NCBI RefSeq assembly: GCF_001412575.1
Contig: NZ_CP011834.1
Span: 2,170,001-2,234,000, forward strand
Direction: 5' to 3'
Origin: Limnohabitans sp. 103DPR2
GTDB taxonomy: Bacteria > Pseudomonadota > Gammaproteobacteria > Burkholderiales > Burkholderiaceae_C
DNA length: 64,000 bases
Positions 26,172 to 34,641 of this stretch are shown in pieces (positions within the stretch are counted from its first letter, which is position 1; every line of letters starts with the position of its first letter). Under the pieces are notes generated by a model, which was given only the letters and a program-made list of their open reading frames with translations, ran no database searches and was not told the origin of the DNA. The position numbers and the translations under genes are program-made.

Positions 26172-28268
26172 TTAGCCCTGCTTTTTCTTTTGAAAAGCAG
26201 GGTCGTAGCGACGAAGCCAATTGAAGAACTCGTGGTACCACACCACGTTGTTGGCGGGCTTCAAAATCCAGTGGTTTTCGTCAGGGTACCAAAGCAGCCT
26301 TGCGTCCACACCTTTGGCTTTGAGCGTGTTGTAGTAGGCCAAGCCTTGCGCGTCGGGCACGCGGTAATCTTTGGCGCCATGGATCACCAAGGTGGGCGTT
26401 TTCATGGTGGCGGCAAACGCATGGGGACTTTGCGCATGAATCTTCTTCATGTTGTCCCAATAGGATGCGCCCAGCTCTTGCGGATGCCAACCGTAGGCAT
26501 CGTCTGAGAACATGCCCACCCAGTCAAAACAACCTGCATGGCACACGTAGGCTTGGTAACGGCCAGGCTTCACATGTGCATTCATCCAGGCCACCATGTA
26601 GCCGCCGTAGCTGCCACCTGTGGCAAAGACCCGCTCTTTGGCAATCCAAGGTTTTTTGCGCAACCAATCGGTACACGCTTCCATGTCTTGCAACTCGAGT
26701 TGCCCCCACTTGTGCGTGATGGCATCCAAGAACTTGAAACCAAAACCCGATGAGCCGTGGTAGTTGACGTTGGCCACCACATAACCTTGCGCTGCAAACA
26801 CATGGTAGTTCCAGCGCCAATGCCAAACATCGCCCGGTCCGGTGTGAGGACCGCCATGGATGGTATGCAGCAAGGGGTATTTTTTGTCCTTCTTGAAGCC
26901 AGGTGGAAAGTGCAGCCACACCTGAACATCGTCACCTTGGGCGCCCTTGAACCAGTGCTCTTCGGTATCACCCATGGCAACGCCATTCAAGAGATCGTCA
27001 TTGAAAGACTCCATCCTGGCCGAGACTGGTGCTGCCGCATGGCCTGCCTCATCAACACCTTGAACATGAATGCGTCCAGGATGAATGGCCCTGTCGCACA
27101 AAGACACCAAACGACCCGCCGCCATGTCAAAGGCATGCACCGTGCCGCCTTCAACCACGCGACTGACCTTGTGGCTGGCCACATCGAATCGCCAAACATG
27201 CTGACGACCTTGGTCTTCTGCCTTGCACAGCAAGGCGCTGCCGTCGTTGGTCCACATCAACGGCGCTTGGGGTTCACGGTCCCACTTGTCGCTGAGAATA
27301 TTCCAAGCCAGTGCACGCTGGCTTGCACCCGAACTTGTTGGCAACCTCATGCAAGCCAAGCGATTGGGTTGCGTGTTGCTGATTTTCTGGTGCGAGGCCA
27401 AGAAGGCCAATTGCAAACCATCTGCACTGTAAACAGGTGCAGAAAAATCCCAGGCGCGGTCATTCAACACACTTTGAATGCGTTGCGCTTTGTTGCCGCG
27501 CAATTCAATTTGCGCCAAGGCCATGCGAGGGGCTGGATTTTGACCGCGGTCTGGATCGTGCACGAAGGCAATGCTTTTGCCGTTGGGTGCAATGACAAAA
27601 TCATTCGCACCTGTGTCGCGGCGCTGCAATTCAAAATCGCTGCCCTCCAACAAGTCGTGCACACTGCCTGTTGCAATGTCCAAAACACACAAATGCGGCA
27701 CGCGGTTCATGGGCAGGTTGTGATCCCAATGTCTGTAAACCGCATCTTCCGTGGCGAAAGCAGTGTCTTTGACCGCCGACACTTCTTTGAGTTTGTCGGC
27801 TTGCGCTTTAAAACCTTTCAAGTGGGGCCAGACCCAGGTCACAAAGGCAATGCGTTGGCCATCTGGAAACCACTTGAAGTCATTGACCCCGGTGGGCACA
27901 TGACCCGCACGGCGCGCCTCACCCCCGTCGGGTGGGATGAGGTAAAGCTGAGGCTCTTGGTCTTTTTGACCGTTCTGTTCACGTTTGGCCACAAAAGCGA
28001 TCCAGTCCCCATTCGGAGAAAACTGCGGCCGCCCGTCTTTGTCGCCACATTGGGTCAACTGACGCGGCTTCCCACCCAATGTGGACAACAGCCAAATGGC
28101 GCTTTGAATGTTGTTTTCTTTGACGGAGGGTTGCGCCACCGCACAGACAGCTTGCGCACCATCAGGGCTGATGCTGGGTGCGCCAAGGCGCTTGAGTTGC
28201 CACATCAACTCCACGGTGAGTTGTGAGCGAGAGACCTTGGTCGTAGATGTCGATTGTGAAACAGCCAT
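26172..28268 (-). CDS. S9-family serine peptidase (acylaminoacyl-peptidase / prolyl oligopeptidase-like)
   Basis: A 698-residue enzyme with a seven-bladed beta-propeller N-terminal part (TolB-like repeats such as GKPRQLTQCGDKDGRPQFSPNG) and a C-terminal alpha/beta hydrolase. The catalytic triad is readable: S553 in GGSYGG, D634 in GAKDYRVP and H666 in DENHWI. No signal peptide, so probably cytoplasmic and acting on short peptides. The start at ATG 28266-28268 has GGGGAG nine bases upstream. It probably follows the pterin dehydratase in one transcript. Confidence 0.92.
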   Translation of the reverse strand: MAVSQSTSTTKVSRSQLTVELMWQLKRLGAPSISPDGAQAVCAVAQPSVKENNIQSAIWLLSTLGGKPRQLTQCGDKDGRPQFSPNGDWIAFVAKREQNGQKDQEPQLYLIPPDGGEARRAGHVPTGVNDFKWFPDGQRIAFVTWVWPHLKGFKAQADKLKEVSAVKDTAFATEDAVYRHWDHNLPMNRVPHLCVLDIATGSVHDLLEGSDFELQRRDTGANDFVIAPNGKSIAFVHDPDRGQNPAPRMALAQIELRGNKAQRIQSVLNDRAWDFSAPVYSADGLQLAFLASHQKISNTQPNRLACMRLPTSSGASQRALAWNILSDKWDREPQAPLMWTNDGSALLCKAEDQGRQHVWRFDVASHKVSRVVEGGTVHAFDMAAGRLVSLCDRAIHPGRIHVQGVDEAGHAAAPVSARMESFNDDLLNGVAMGDTEEHWFKGAQGDDVQVWLHFPPGFKKDKKYPLLHTIHGGPHTGPGDVWHWRWNYHVFAAQGYVVANVNYHGSSGFGFKFLDAITHKWGQLELQDMEACTDWLRKKPWIAKERVFATGGSYGGYMVAWMNAHVKPGRYQAYVCHAGCFDWVGMFSDDAYGWHPQELGASYWDNMKKIHAQSPHAFAATMKTPTLVIHGAKDYRVPDAQGLAYYNTLKAKGVDARLLWYPDENHWILKPANNVVWYHEFFNWLRRYDPAFQKKKQG

Positions 28269-28296
28269 GTTCAAAAACTCCCCTTTTGTGAATCTG

Positions 28297-28599
28297 TTAA
28301 AAAACCTGCGCAACCAAATTGTCAATGGCCTGTGCAAGTTCAAAGTCTTTGGTGCTCAGGCCCTGCACATCGTGCGTCCACAACTTGATGCGAACGGTCG
28401 TATAGGCCGATACCATTTCTGGATGGTGATTGTGTTGTTCAGCCAACTCACTCACCTTGACCAACATCGCAATGGCTGTTTTGAAGTTTGCAAAGCGCCA
28501 CTCCTTGGTGATGCAGGATTCCGATACAGCATGCTGCCATTGATGGAGGTTTTTCATGCACGCTTCAATTTGGTCAGGATCAAGTCGTTCGAGTGTCAT
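28297..28599 (-). CDS. phhB: Pterin-4a-carbinolamine dehydratase
   Basis: A 100-residue PCD/DCoH-family enzyme that dehydrates 4a-hydroxytetrahydropterin, recycling the cofactor of phenylalanine hydroxylase. The active-site pattern EQHNHHPEMVSAYTTV with three histidines, followed by LWTHDVQGLSTKDFELAQAID, is complete. The ATG at 28597-28599 is chosen because an upstream codon would run into the next gene. No phenylalanine hydroxylase gene is seen in this window, so the role may be general pterin recycling. Confidence 0.92.
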   Translation of the reverse strand: MTLERLDPDQIEACMKNLHQWQHAVSESCITKEWRFANFKTAIAMLVKVSELAEQHNHHPEMVSAYTTVRIKLWTHDVQGLSTKDFELAQAIDNLVAQVF

Positions 28600-28612
28600 G
28601 TGTGCCAATGCC

Positions 28613-29689
28613 TTATTCGTTGCTGAATTGGGTTTGCATTCTGTGCATGGCGCCATCCTTGAATTCAAGTTCGCAACGCGATGGCATGGGCAAGAGCGCA
28701 TTCAAAGTTTCACGAACTGCCTTCAACCGCGGATCGCCGTCGTGCGCATCGTCTGTCGTGTCGTTGATGCAAAAGAAATGAAGTCGGCCAAACAGGCTTT
28801 GAAGTTGTTGGAGGGTCTGCGTTTGCAACACGTCGCCGGTTGCAATGTAGAGGTGCGAGTGGTCGATGGTTTTCGCAAAACCATGCGCCAGAGCCCAACG
28901 CAGCACGAAGTCTGAAACGATGGTGGGCTTGTTCCAAGTCCGAAACACGGTTGATCGCACTTGCTCAAATAATTCTGGCGCATCGCGCTCGATCTCCAAG
29001 AGCACGGACTTCAACATGGGCCTTGGAGAGTGCGAAAACGTTCTGGGTGTGTGCTGGTAATCAAAGTCTGGCGAACGGGCCATTGGCGCCTTGTTCGATG
29101 ACGATTGATCAACTTTACTTTGAAGCCACTCTTTGGACAAGCGACTGGCATTTTCCAGAGAAGTTGATTCAAGCTGCAATTGGCTGCCTTCAACTTCAGG
29201 CTCGTCAGACCAAGAAACATAAAAGCCATCTTCGTAGAACCAATCGTCCAAACAAACCGGCGCACCGAAGAACACGTCATCGTTCAAATAGAAATAGCGC
29301 TCAGACAGGCCTGGAATGTGGTGAATGTAGGACTCAATGTTGCCAGAGTCGAAGGTGGGCAATGCGGAATGGGGAATGAGTTGATGGTGATCAACCAAAG
29401 TGATGTGATTGGAAGCCTGAAACCAATCGGGCACTTGCCCATCCGTCACGATGTAGATGTGACCGTGCTGCGGGAAAAATTTTTCAAGTGCGCGCAAACT
29501 GAAGCGCAATTCATCATTGTCGCGGTACCGGCCTTCAACATTGCCAAAGATGGCAACGCTGGCAGTGTCTACAGCGGCCAGATCACGCGCATGTTTCTCA
29601 CGCTTTGCGCGCCATTCATCATCTTTGCCGTTGACCCACAGGTAAACGATGTCAATTGGGCTTTTGATTTGGTTTGACAATTGAATCAA
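28613..29689 (-). CDS. Stealth-family sugar-phosphate transferase
   Basis: A 358-residue protein with the conserved regions of Stealth proteins. CR1 is IDIVYLWVNGKDDEW (12-26). CR2 is RYRDNDELRFSLRALEKF and HIYIVTDGQVPDW (53-89), with HHIPGLSERYFYLNDDVFFG (123-142) as its end. A CR3-like HTPRTFSHSPRPMLKSVLLE is followed by FR, and CR4-like FCINDTTDD lies near residue 320. Family members transfer hexose-1-phosphates to surface polysaccharides (capsule of Neisseria, teichoic-like polymers). It stands alone, with no other glycan gene nearby. Confidence 0.9.
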   Translation of the reverse strand: MIQLSNQIKSPIDIVYLWVNGKDDEWRAKREKHARDLAAVDTASVAIFGNVEGRYRDNDELRFSLRALEKFFPQHGHIYIVTDGQVPDWFQASNHITLVDHHQLIPHSALPTFDSGNIESYIHHIPGLSERYFYLNDDVFFGAPVCLDDWFYEDGFYVSWSDEPEVEGSQLQLESTSLENASRLSKEWLQSKVDQSSSNKAPMARSPDFDYQHTPRTFSHSPRPMLKSVLLEIERDAPELFEQVRSTVFRTWNKPTIVSDFVLRWALAHGFAKTIDHSHLYIATGDVLQTQTLQQLQSLFGRLHFFCINDTTDDAHDGDPRLKAVRETLNALLPMPSRCELEFKDGAMHRMQTQFSNE

Positions 29690-29797
29690 GATGGAATGAT
29701 GAAAATCGGAGTTTGCAATTAAACCTAAATTTCAAACGCACTGTTGCAAAGGGGGTTACTGAACACATGTTTTACATCGGTCGGCGTCGATACAAAG

Positions 29798-29831
29798 AAA
29801 AAGGCCTGCAAGAAAACTTGCAAGCCTTTTG
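29798..29831 (-). terminator. Rho-independent terminator after tRNA-His
   Basis: On the minus strand AAAAGGCTTGCAAG-TTTT-CTTGCAGGCCTTTTT forms a long hairpin (one mismatch) with a 3' T-run, 7 bases past the tRNA-His CCA end. Confidence 0.88.
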
Positions 29832-29837
29832 AATCTT

Positions 29838-29914
29838 TGGGGTGGCTGATGGGGCTCGAACCCACGACAACAGGAATCACAATCCTGGACTCTACCAACT
29901 GAGCTACAGCCACC
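29838..29914 (-). tRNA. tRNA-His (anticodon GTG)
   Basis: Minus-strand cloverleaf with acceptor GTGGCTG/CAGCCAC, D arm TAGCTCAGTTGGTAGAG, and anticodon stem CAGGA/TCCTG around TT-GTG-AT. The T arm is GTGGGTTCGAGCCCCA. The 3' CCA is encoded and the extra G at position -1 faces C73, the identity feature of tRNA-His. Confidence 0.97.
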
Positions 29915-29949
29915 GTAGAAGCGGGATTATAGCCCAAAGAATTTCAAAT

Positions 29950-31893
29950 TCAGGCGCCCTGCGCTTCCGATTTGGCTTTTTCAGGGCTTGGTTTGGTGAC
30001 CAAAATCTCGGCCTTCAACATGGATTTGAGCTGTGCCAAATACGCTTGCGTTTCGGCCGAACCCCAAAGCTGTGTGAATTGTTGCTGGGCTTGCACCATC
30101 AAGTCCTTGTTCTCAGATTCTGGTGGCAAGACTTTGGTGACGCGAATGACTGCGTAACCCTGTGTGCCCAAATCAACCCCTTGCGCTACAGGAAGCTTGG
30201 AAGGATCGACCTTCAAAGCAGCGTCAACCACTTGGGGCAATTGTCTTTGCGTTTTTTCACGCGACAAGACAATGGCATTGGGCAGGCCATCTGTCCCTGT
30301 GTTGTTCTTTAATGCGGCCAAACGTTGTTCACCTTGCGCTTTGGCCAACGAAGCGGCCTTTTCTTGCGTCACATTGCGCTTGACGATGTCTTTGACTTCG
30401 GCAAAGGGCAACACTGCAGCAGGATGGTATTTGACAACACGCGCCGCCACCAAGGTGCTGGGTGCCACTTCAATGGCTTCTGTGTTGCGCTGCTTTTGCA
30501 AAGATGCTTCGCTGAACACAGCCTGCAACAAACCAGGATGGTTGATGGGGTTCTTGGTTTGCGAAGTTGCTGGCGCAGGGTTGCGGCCCACTTTAGAAGC
30601 CTGTTGAATGCTGAGCTTCAACTTCTCAGCAACAGGCTTCAAACTGTCTGATTGTTCATAAACCGTGTTGGAAAATGTTTCAGCCAGCTCAGCATATTTG
30701 CGCTGTGCTTGTTGCTTTTTCAAATCGGCTTCGAGCGAAGGACGCAATGACTCAAAACTGGGTGCTTTGGGCGCCTTGATGTCTGTCAATTGAATGATGT
30801 GATAACCAAATTCGGATTCGACCACATCGCTGATGTCTGCTTTTTTCATGCTGAATGCAGCATCTTCAAAGGCTTTGACCATGGCACCACGGCCAAAGAA
30901 ATCGAGGTCACCACCCTTGACGGCAGAACCGGGGTCTTGCGAGTTTTTGCGCGCCAGCTCGGCAAAGCTGGCAGGCTTGGCCTTGACGGTTTTTAACAAA
31001 GCCTCTGCTTTTGCACGGGCCGCTTTTTTCTCCGCTTCAGGTGCGTCTTTGGCTGCAGTGATCAAAATGTGACTGGCACGACGTTCTTCTTTGCCTGACA
31101 AGCGCTGCAAGTTTTGTTCGTAATATGTTTTGAGATCTTGCTCATTGACCGTGACAAGTTGCTTCAAGCTGTCGGTGTCCAGCACCACATATTCAATGTC
31201 TGCAGTTTCTGCAGACTGAAATTGAGCTGTGTTTTTTTCGTAAAACGCCTGCAACTCTGCATCGGTGATGCTTACTTTGTTCAGAAAGTCTGCAGCTGGG
31301 AAATTCAAAATTTGAACTTCACGGCGCTGCATGAACGCATTCATGGCCGTTTGCGTTTGAGCTGGCGTGGCATAGGCTGAAGCTTGAACACCTTGAATCA
31401 CTTGGCGGCTGGACAAATCTGCGCGCACTTGCAATTCGAACATTTCGGGGGTCATGCCTTGTGAAGCGGCCAATTGCTTGTAACGCTCCATGTCTAACTT
31501 GCCATCGGGTCCGCGAAGTGCGGCAATTGCAGGACTTTGCTGCAACTCACGGGCAAGGCGTGTGTCGCTGGCGACCAATTGCAGTTTTTGTGCAGCGGCG
31601 GCAATCACTTGCTCACGCACCAATCGCTCCAAGGTAGCGTATTTGGCCTCTGGCGTGTCAAACATTTTGACATCGATGTTGGGCATGGAAGCACGAATAC
31701 GGTCAACCTCTCGCTTGTGCGCTGCATCCCACTCGGCTTGCACAATTTTGTTGCCATTGACTTTGGCCACCACGGCACCTTTGTCATTGAAGCGGCTGTA
31801 GCCCTCAATGCCAAACATCACAAAGGACGGGATGATGAGCAAGAACAACAAGCCCATCATGATCTTGGTGTTGTTACGGACAAAATCAAACAT
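29950..31893 (-). CDS. ppiD: Periplasmic folding chaperone / peptidyl-prolyl isomerase PpiD
   Basis: A 647-residue inner-membrane-anchored foldase. One transmembrane helix (about 11-30, MMGLLFLLIIPSFVMFGIEG) is followed by a SurA-N-like chaperone domain and a parvulin domain (about 265-365: RASHILITA, SQDPGSAVKGGDLDFFGRGAMVKAFE, FGYHIIQLTDIKA). A long C-terminal region precedes a Lys/Glu tail. Position behind hupB, with a tRNA-Val between, follows the lon-hupB-ppiD order of proteobacteria. Confidence 0.95.
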   Translation of the reverse strand: MFDFVRNNTKIMMGLLFLLIIPSFVMFGIEGYSRFNDKGAVVAKVNGNKIVQAEWDAAHKREVDRIRASMPNIDVKMFDTPEAKYATLERLVREQVIAAAAQKLQLVASDTRLARELQQSPAIAALRGPDGKLDMERYKQLAASQGMTPEMFELQVRADLSSRQVIQGVQASAYATPAQTQTAMNAFMQRREVQILNFPAADFLNKVSITDAELQAFYEKNTAQFQSAETADIEYVVLDTDSLKQLVTVNEQDLKTYYEQNLQRLSGKEERRASHILITAAKDAPEAEKKAARAKAEALLKTVKAKPASFAELARKNSQDPGSAVKGGDLDFFGRGAMVKAFEDAAFSMKKADISDVVESEFGYHIIQLTDIKAPKAPSFESLRPSLEADLKKQQAQRKYAELAETFSNTVYEQSDSLKPVAEKLKLSIQQASKVGRNPAPATSQTKNPINHPGLLQAVFSEASLQKQRNTEAIEVAPSTLVAARVVKYHPAAVLPFAEVKDIVKRNVTQEKAASLAKAQGEQRLAALKNNTGTDGLPNAIVLSREKTQRQLPQVVDAALKVDPSKLPVAQGVDLGTQGYAVIRVTKVLPPESENKDLMVQAQQQFTQLWGSAETQAYLAQLKSMLKAEILVTKPSPEKAKSEAQGA

Positions 31894-31935
31894 GTGAGAA
31901 CTCTCAGTAAAGTTTCGCGGTCAAAGTCTTGAAAG

Positions 31936-31964
31936 ACAAAAGGCGAACAATTTGTTCGCCTTTG
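31936..31964 (-). terminator. Terminator between tRNA-Val and ppiD
   Basis: The minus strand reads AAAGGCGAACAAATTGTTCGCCTTT, a near-perfect hairpin ending in a short T-run, 10 bases past the tRNA-Val CCA end. It likely ends the hupB-tRNA-Val transcript; ppiD starts 43 bases further on. Confidence 0.75.
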
Positions 31965-31973
31965 CTTGAGGGG

Positions 31974-32049
31974 TGGTGGGTGATGACGGGCTCGAACCGC
32001 CGACCTACGCCTTGTAAGGGCGCCGCTCTACCAACTGAGCTAATCACCC
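31974..32049 (-). tRNA. tRNA-Val (anticodon TAC)
   Basis: Minus-strand cloverleaf with acceptor GGGTGAT/ATCACCC, D arm TAGCTCAGTTGGTAGAGC, and anticodon stem CGCCC/GGGCG-like around CT-TAC-AA. The T arm is GGCGGTTCGAGCCCGTC, with discriminator A and an encoded CCA. It lies 13 bp behind hupB. Confidence 0.97.
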
Positions 32050-32062
32050 CCTTGATCAAAGA

Positions 32063-32335
32063 TTAATTCAAGGCGTCTTTCAAGGCCTTACCTGGACGGA
32101 ATTTAGGCACCTTGGCAGATTTGATCTTGATGGCAGCGCCAGTACGTGGGTTGCGGCCAGTGCGAGCAGCACGCTTGGTGACGGCGAACGTACCGAAACC
32201 AACCAGGGCAACTGTGCCGCCCTTTTTCAATGTGGTGCGAACGGCGCCGATGGTGGCTTCCAATGCGCGGCCGGCAGCAGCTTTTGAAATGTCTGCTTGT
32301 TTAGCAATGTGCTCGATCAATTCTGTCTTGTTCAT
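32063..32335 (-). CDS. hupB: HU-family nucleoid DNA-binding protein
   Basis: A 90-residue HU protein: [27 protein letters not shown] forms the helical base, and [21 protein letters not shown] with [21 protein letters not shown] forms the DNA-binding beta arms. The arm proline is in GRNPRTG. The start is the ATG at 32333-32335 with AAGG upstream; an upstream codon would add ten residues. The leader (32336-32460) holds inverted repeats CACTCA/TGAGTG (32363-32380) and AGACAA/TTGTCT (32427-32442) and a TTGACA -35 (minus strand, 32461-32456). Confidence 0.96.
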   Translation of the reverse strand: MNKTELIEHIAKQADISKAAAGRALEATIGAVRTTLKKGGTVALVGFGTFAVTKRAARTGRNPRTGAAIKIKSAKVPKFRPGKALKDALN

Positions 32336-32432
32336 ACAAAGAGCCTTAGAAAAAAATTTGAGCACTCAAATGAATGAGTGACTCATCATGTTAAAAATTT
32401 GTTTTTTGAAGATTCTGAAACTTCTTAGACAA

Positions 32433-32461
32433 AGCATTGTCTCCGCGATGCAATTTGTCAA
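32433..32461 (-). promoter_or_regulatory. Possible hupB promoter
   Basis: A consensus -35 TTGACA (32461-32456) stands 17 bases before a weak -10 AATGCT (32438-32433), about 100 bp upstream of hupB. The -10 lies within the AGACAA/TTGTCT inverted repeat, which could be an operator. Confidence 0.4.
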
Positions 32462-32561
32462 CTTCAATTTAGGCAGACAAACCGCGTCTGTCAAATGAAT
32501 TTGTGTCTACAAACCGCAAAGCGAAACGAATTCTAGACGCAAACTCAATGGCAATGAGGGC

Positions 32562-32590
32562 TTGACTGAAAAATTTTTTTTAAATATATA
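32562..32590 (+). promoter_or_regulatory. Sigma-70 consensus-like promoter pointing antisense into the dehydrogenase gene
   Basis: TTGACT (32562-32567), a 17-base A/T spacer and TATATA (32585-32590) make a near-consensus promoter facing right. The only gene downstream, from 32610, is on the other strand, so a transcript would be antisense to its 3' end. No protein-coding gene on the plus strand is credible here. Confidence 0.55.
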
Positions 32591-32609
32591 AACTAGTTCC
32601 GAAAAGTTC

Positions 32610-33695
32610 TCACAATGCGGCCGCAATGGCTTTGCCAACGTCCTGCGTATTAGCACTTCCCCCAATATCCGCCGTCCGGGGTGCACCGCTATTGGGCGCC
32701 AAAACTTTTTCAATGGCAGCCAACACAGCATCGTGCGCGGGTTTGCAGCCTAAAAATTCCAGCATCATGGCGCCACACCAAATTTGGCCAATGGGGTTGG
32801 CAATGTTTTTGCCCGCAATGTCAGGGGCTGATCCATGCACAGGTTCAAACAAAGAAGGATGGGTGCGATCGGGATTCAAATTGGCACTGGGCGCAATGCC
32901 AATGGTGCCCGTGCAGGCCGGACCCAAATCACTCAAGATGTCGCCAAACAAATTACTGGCCACCACCACATCAAAAAAGTCGGGGCGTTGCACAAAGTGG
33001 GCCGTCAAAATGTCAATGTGGAACTTGTCGACATTGACGCCGGGATAGTTCTTGGCCATCTCAACCACACGCTCATCCCAATAAGGCATGGTGATGGCAA
33101 TGCCGTTGGATTTGGTGGCACTGGTCAAATGCTTTTTAGGACGCGACTGCGCCAATTCAAAAGCAAACTTCAGCACCCGATCCACACCCACGCGTGACAT
33201 GACTGTTTCTTGCATCACAATCTCGCGCTGCGTGCCAGGGAACATGCGGCCACCGATGCTGGAATACTCACCTTCTGTGTTTTCGCGCACGATGTACATG
33301 TCAATTTCACCGGGCTGACGAGGCGAGCCATCGCGGCGCACCACGGGGGCAATGATGCCGGGCATCAAACGCGCAGGACGCAAATTGATGTATTGATCAA
33401 ACTCGCGGCGGAACAACAACAGCGAACCCCAGAGTGAGACATGGTCAGCGATTTTCTCTGGCCAACCCACAGCGCCAAAGTAGATGGCGTCGTGACCCCC
33501 TATTTGGTCTTTCCAGTTGTCGGGCAGCATTTGACCGTGCTTTTCAAAGTAATCCCAACTGGAAAAATCGAAGTGATCAAACTTCAAATCCAGATTGAAC
33601 TTGCTGGCCGCTGCTTCCATCACGCGCAAGCCTTCGGGCATCACTTCTTTACCAATGCCATCACCGGCAATCACAGCAATTCGTTTTTGACTCAT
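32610..33695 (-). CDS. ttuC: Tartrate / D-malate dehydrogenase (decarboxylating), isopropylmalate dehydrogenase family
   Basis: A 361-residue NAD-dependent beta-decarboxylating dehydrogenase. Family motifs are AVIAGDGIGKEVMPEGLRVM, LRPARLMPGI, VRENTEGEYSSIGGR, and ASNLFGDILSDLGPACTGTIGIAPSANL with EPVHGSAPDIAGKNIANP. The pattern, especially FDHFDFSSWDYFEKHGQMLP, is that of TtuC/DmlA rather than LeuB. Substrate among L-tartrate, D-malate and isopropylmalate is inferred. Its start overlaps the DMT permease stop by 4 bp. Confidence 0.88.
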   Translation of the reverse strand: MSQKRIAVIAGDGIGKEVMPEGLRVMEAAASKFNLDLKFDHFDFSSWDYFEKHGQMLPDNWKDQIGGHDAIYFGAVGWPEKIADHVSLWGSLLLFRREFDQYINLRPARLMPGIIAPVVRRDGSPRQPGEIDMYIVRENTEGEYSSIGGRMFPGTQREIVMQETVMSRVGVDRVLKFAFELAQSRPKKHLTSATKSNGIAITMPYWDERVVEMAKNYPGVNVDKFHIDILTAHFVQRPDFFDVVVASNLFGDILSDLGPACTGTIGIAPSANLNPDRTHPSLFEPVHGSAPDIAGKNIANPIGQIWCGAMMLEFLGCKPAHDAVLAAIEKVLAPNSGAPRTADIGGSANTQDVGKAIAAAL

Positions 33696-34615
33696 GTTCT
33701 TTCTCCTTCAGGAATTTTGGCAGGTCGAACCACCCAACTGACACCCCATGCCGTCAGCGCGATGCCCATCAATGTCACCACAGTGATCGGCTCATCAAAC
33801 AATACCCAAGCCATCATGGCTGTGCAAGGGGGCACCAGGTACATCAAGCTGGAAACTGAGGCGGCTGCGCCTTTTTGAATCAACAAGTAAAGCAATGAGC
33901 TGCCGCCTAGCGTCAGACCCAAAACCGACCAAGCCATGGCGCCCATCAATTCTTGATTCCATTGCATGGGTTCAGTCTCCAACAAGGCCAGCGGCGTGGT
34001 CACCAGCATGGCGGCCATCAGTTGCACTGTATTGGCTGTTCGAACATCACAAGGTTTGACAAAACTTTTTTGATACAAGGTGCCCAAGGTGATGGCAAAC
34101 AAGGCCATCACTGCAAAACTCAAGTTAACTGCCGTCACATGGTCCAAGGCGCTGCCCTGCGTGAGCTTTCGCCAGACCACCAACAGCAAGCCACAAAAAC
34201 CCAACAACAAGCCCATCCACTGACGGCGGCTGACAGCGCTGTGTGCTGCGCCACCATGGGTTGACAACCAGATGGCTGTCAGTACGGGTTGCAAGCCAAC
34301 AATCAAGGCCGAAAGACCCGACCCCATGCCTGCCTTCACAGCAGCCCAAACACCACCCAGATAGCCTGCATGCATCAAGACGCCTGTGACCGACAAATGC
34401 AGCCATTCGCGTTTGTCTTGCGGCCATTTCACGCGCGCCCATTGAATCCAAGCCAAAAAACAGGTGATTGAAAACAAGTACCTGAACCACAGAAAAGAGA
34501 ATGGGGGGGAATTGGGCATGCCAAAGCGCGCCACAATGAAACCCGTGCTCCAAATGAGCACGAACACTGCTGGCATGTGCTTCACCCAGGAAGCTGTTGA
34601 ATCATTTGAATTCAT
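33692..34615 (-). CDS. EamA/DMT-family transporter
   Basis: A 307-residue permease with ten predicted transmembrane helices arranged as two EamA repeats (about 12-145 and 165-300). The start HMPAVFVLIWSTGFIVARFGMP and the second-repeat segment SLMYLVPPCTAMMAWVLFDEPITVVTLMGIALTAWGV are typical of metabolite exporters in this family. The substrate is unknown. It overlaps the dehydrogenase by 4 bp, so export or uptake of a related acid is possible. Confidence 0.9.
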   Translation of the reverse strand: MNSNDSTASWVKHMPAVFVLIWSTGFIVARFGMPNSPPFSFLWFRYLFSITCFLAWIQWARVKWPQDKREWLHLSVTGVLMHAGYLGGVWAAVKAGMGSGLSALIVGLQPVLTAIWLSTHGGAAHSAVSRRQWMGLLLGFCGLLLVVWRKLTQGSALDHVTAVNLSFAVMALFAITLGTLYQKSFVKPCDVRTANTVQLMAAMLVTTPLALLETEPMQWNQELMGAMAWSVLGLTLGGSSLLYLLIQKGAAASVSSLMYLVPPCTAMMAWVLFDEPITVVTLMGIALTAWGVSWVVRPAKIPEGERT

Positions 34616-34641
34616 GAACGCTCATTCAGCCGCAATGAGGT

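Noticed and set aside
26176..26202. Hairpin CCCTGCTTTT/AAAAGCAGGG at the end of the S9 peptidase gene
   Set aside because: It lies in coding sequence (Lys-rich C terminus) and has no T-run on either side, so it is not a good terminator.
26757..28226. A 489-codon open frame on the plus strand
   Set aside because: It lies wholly opposite the S9 peptidase gene, has no recognisable domain, and its composition is the mirror of the real gene.
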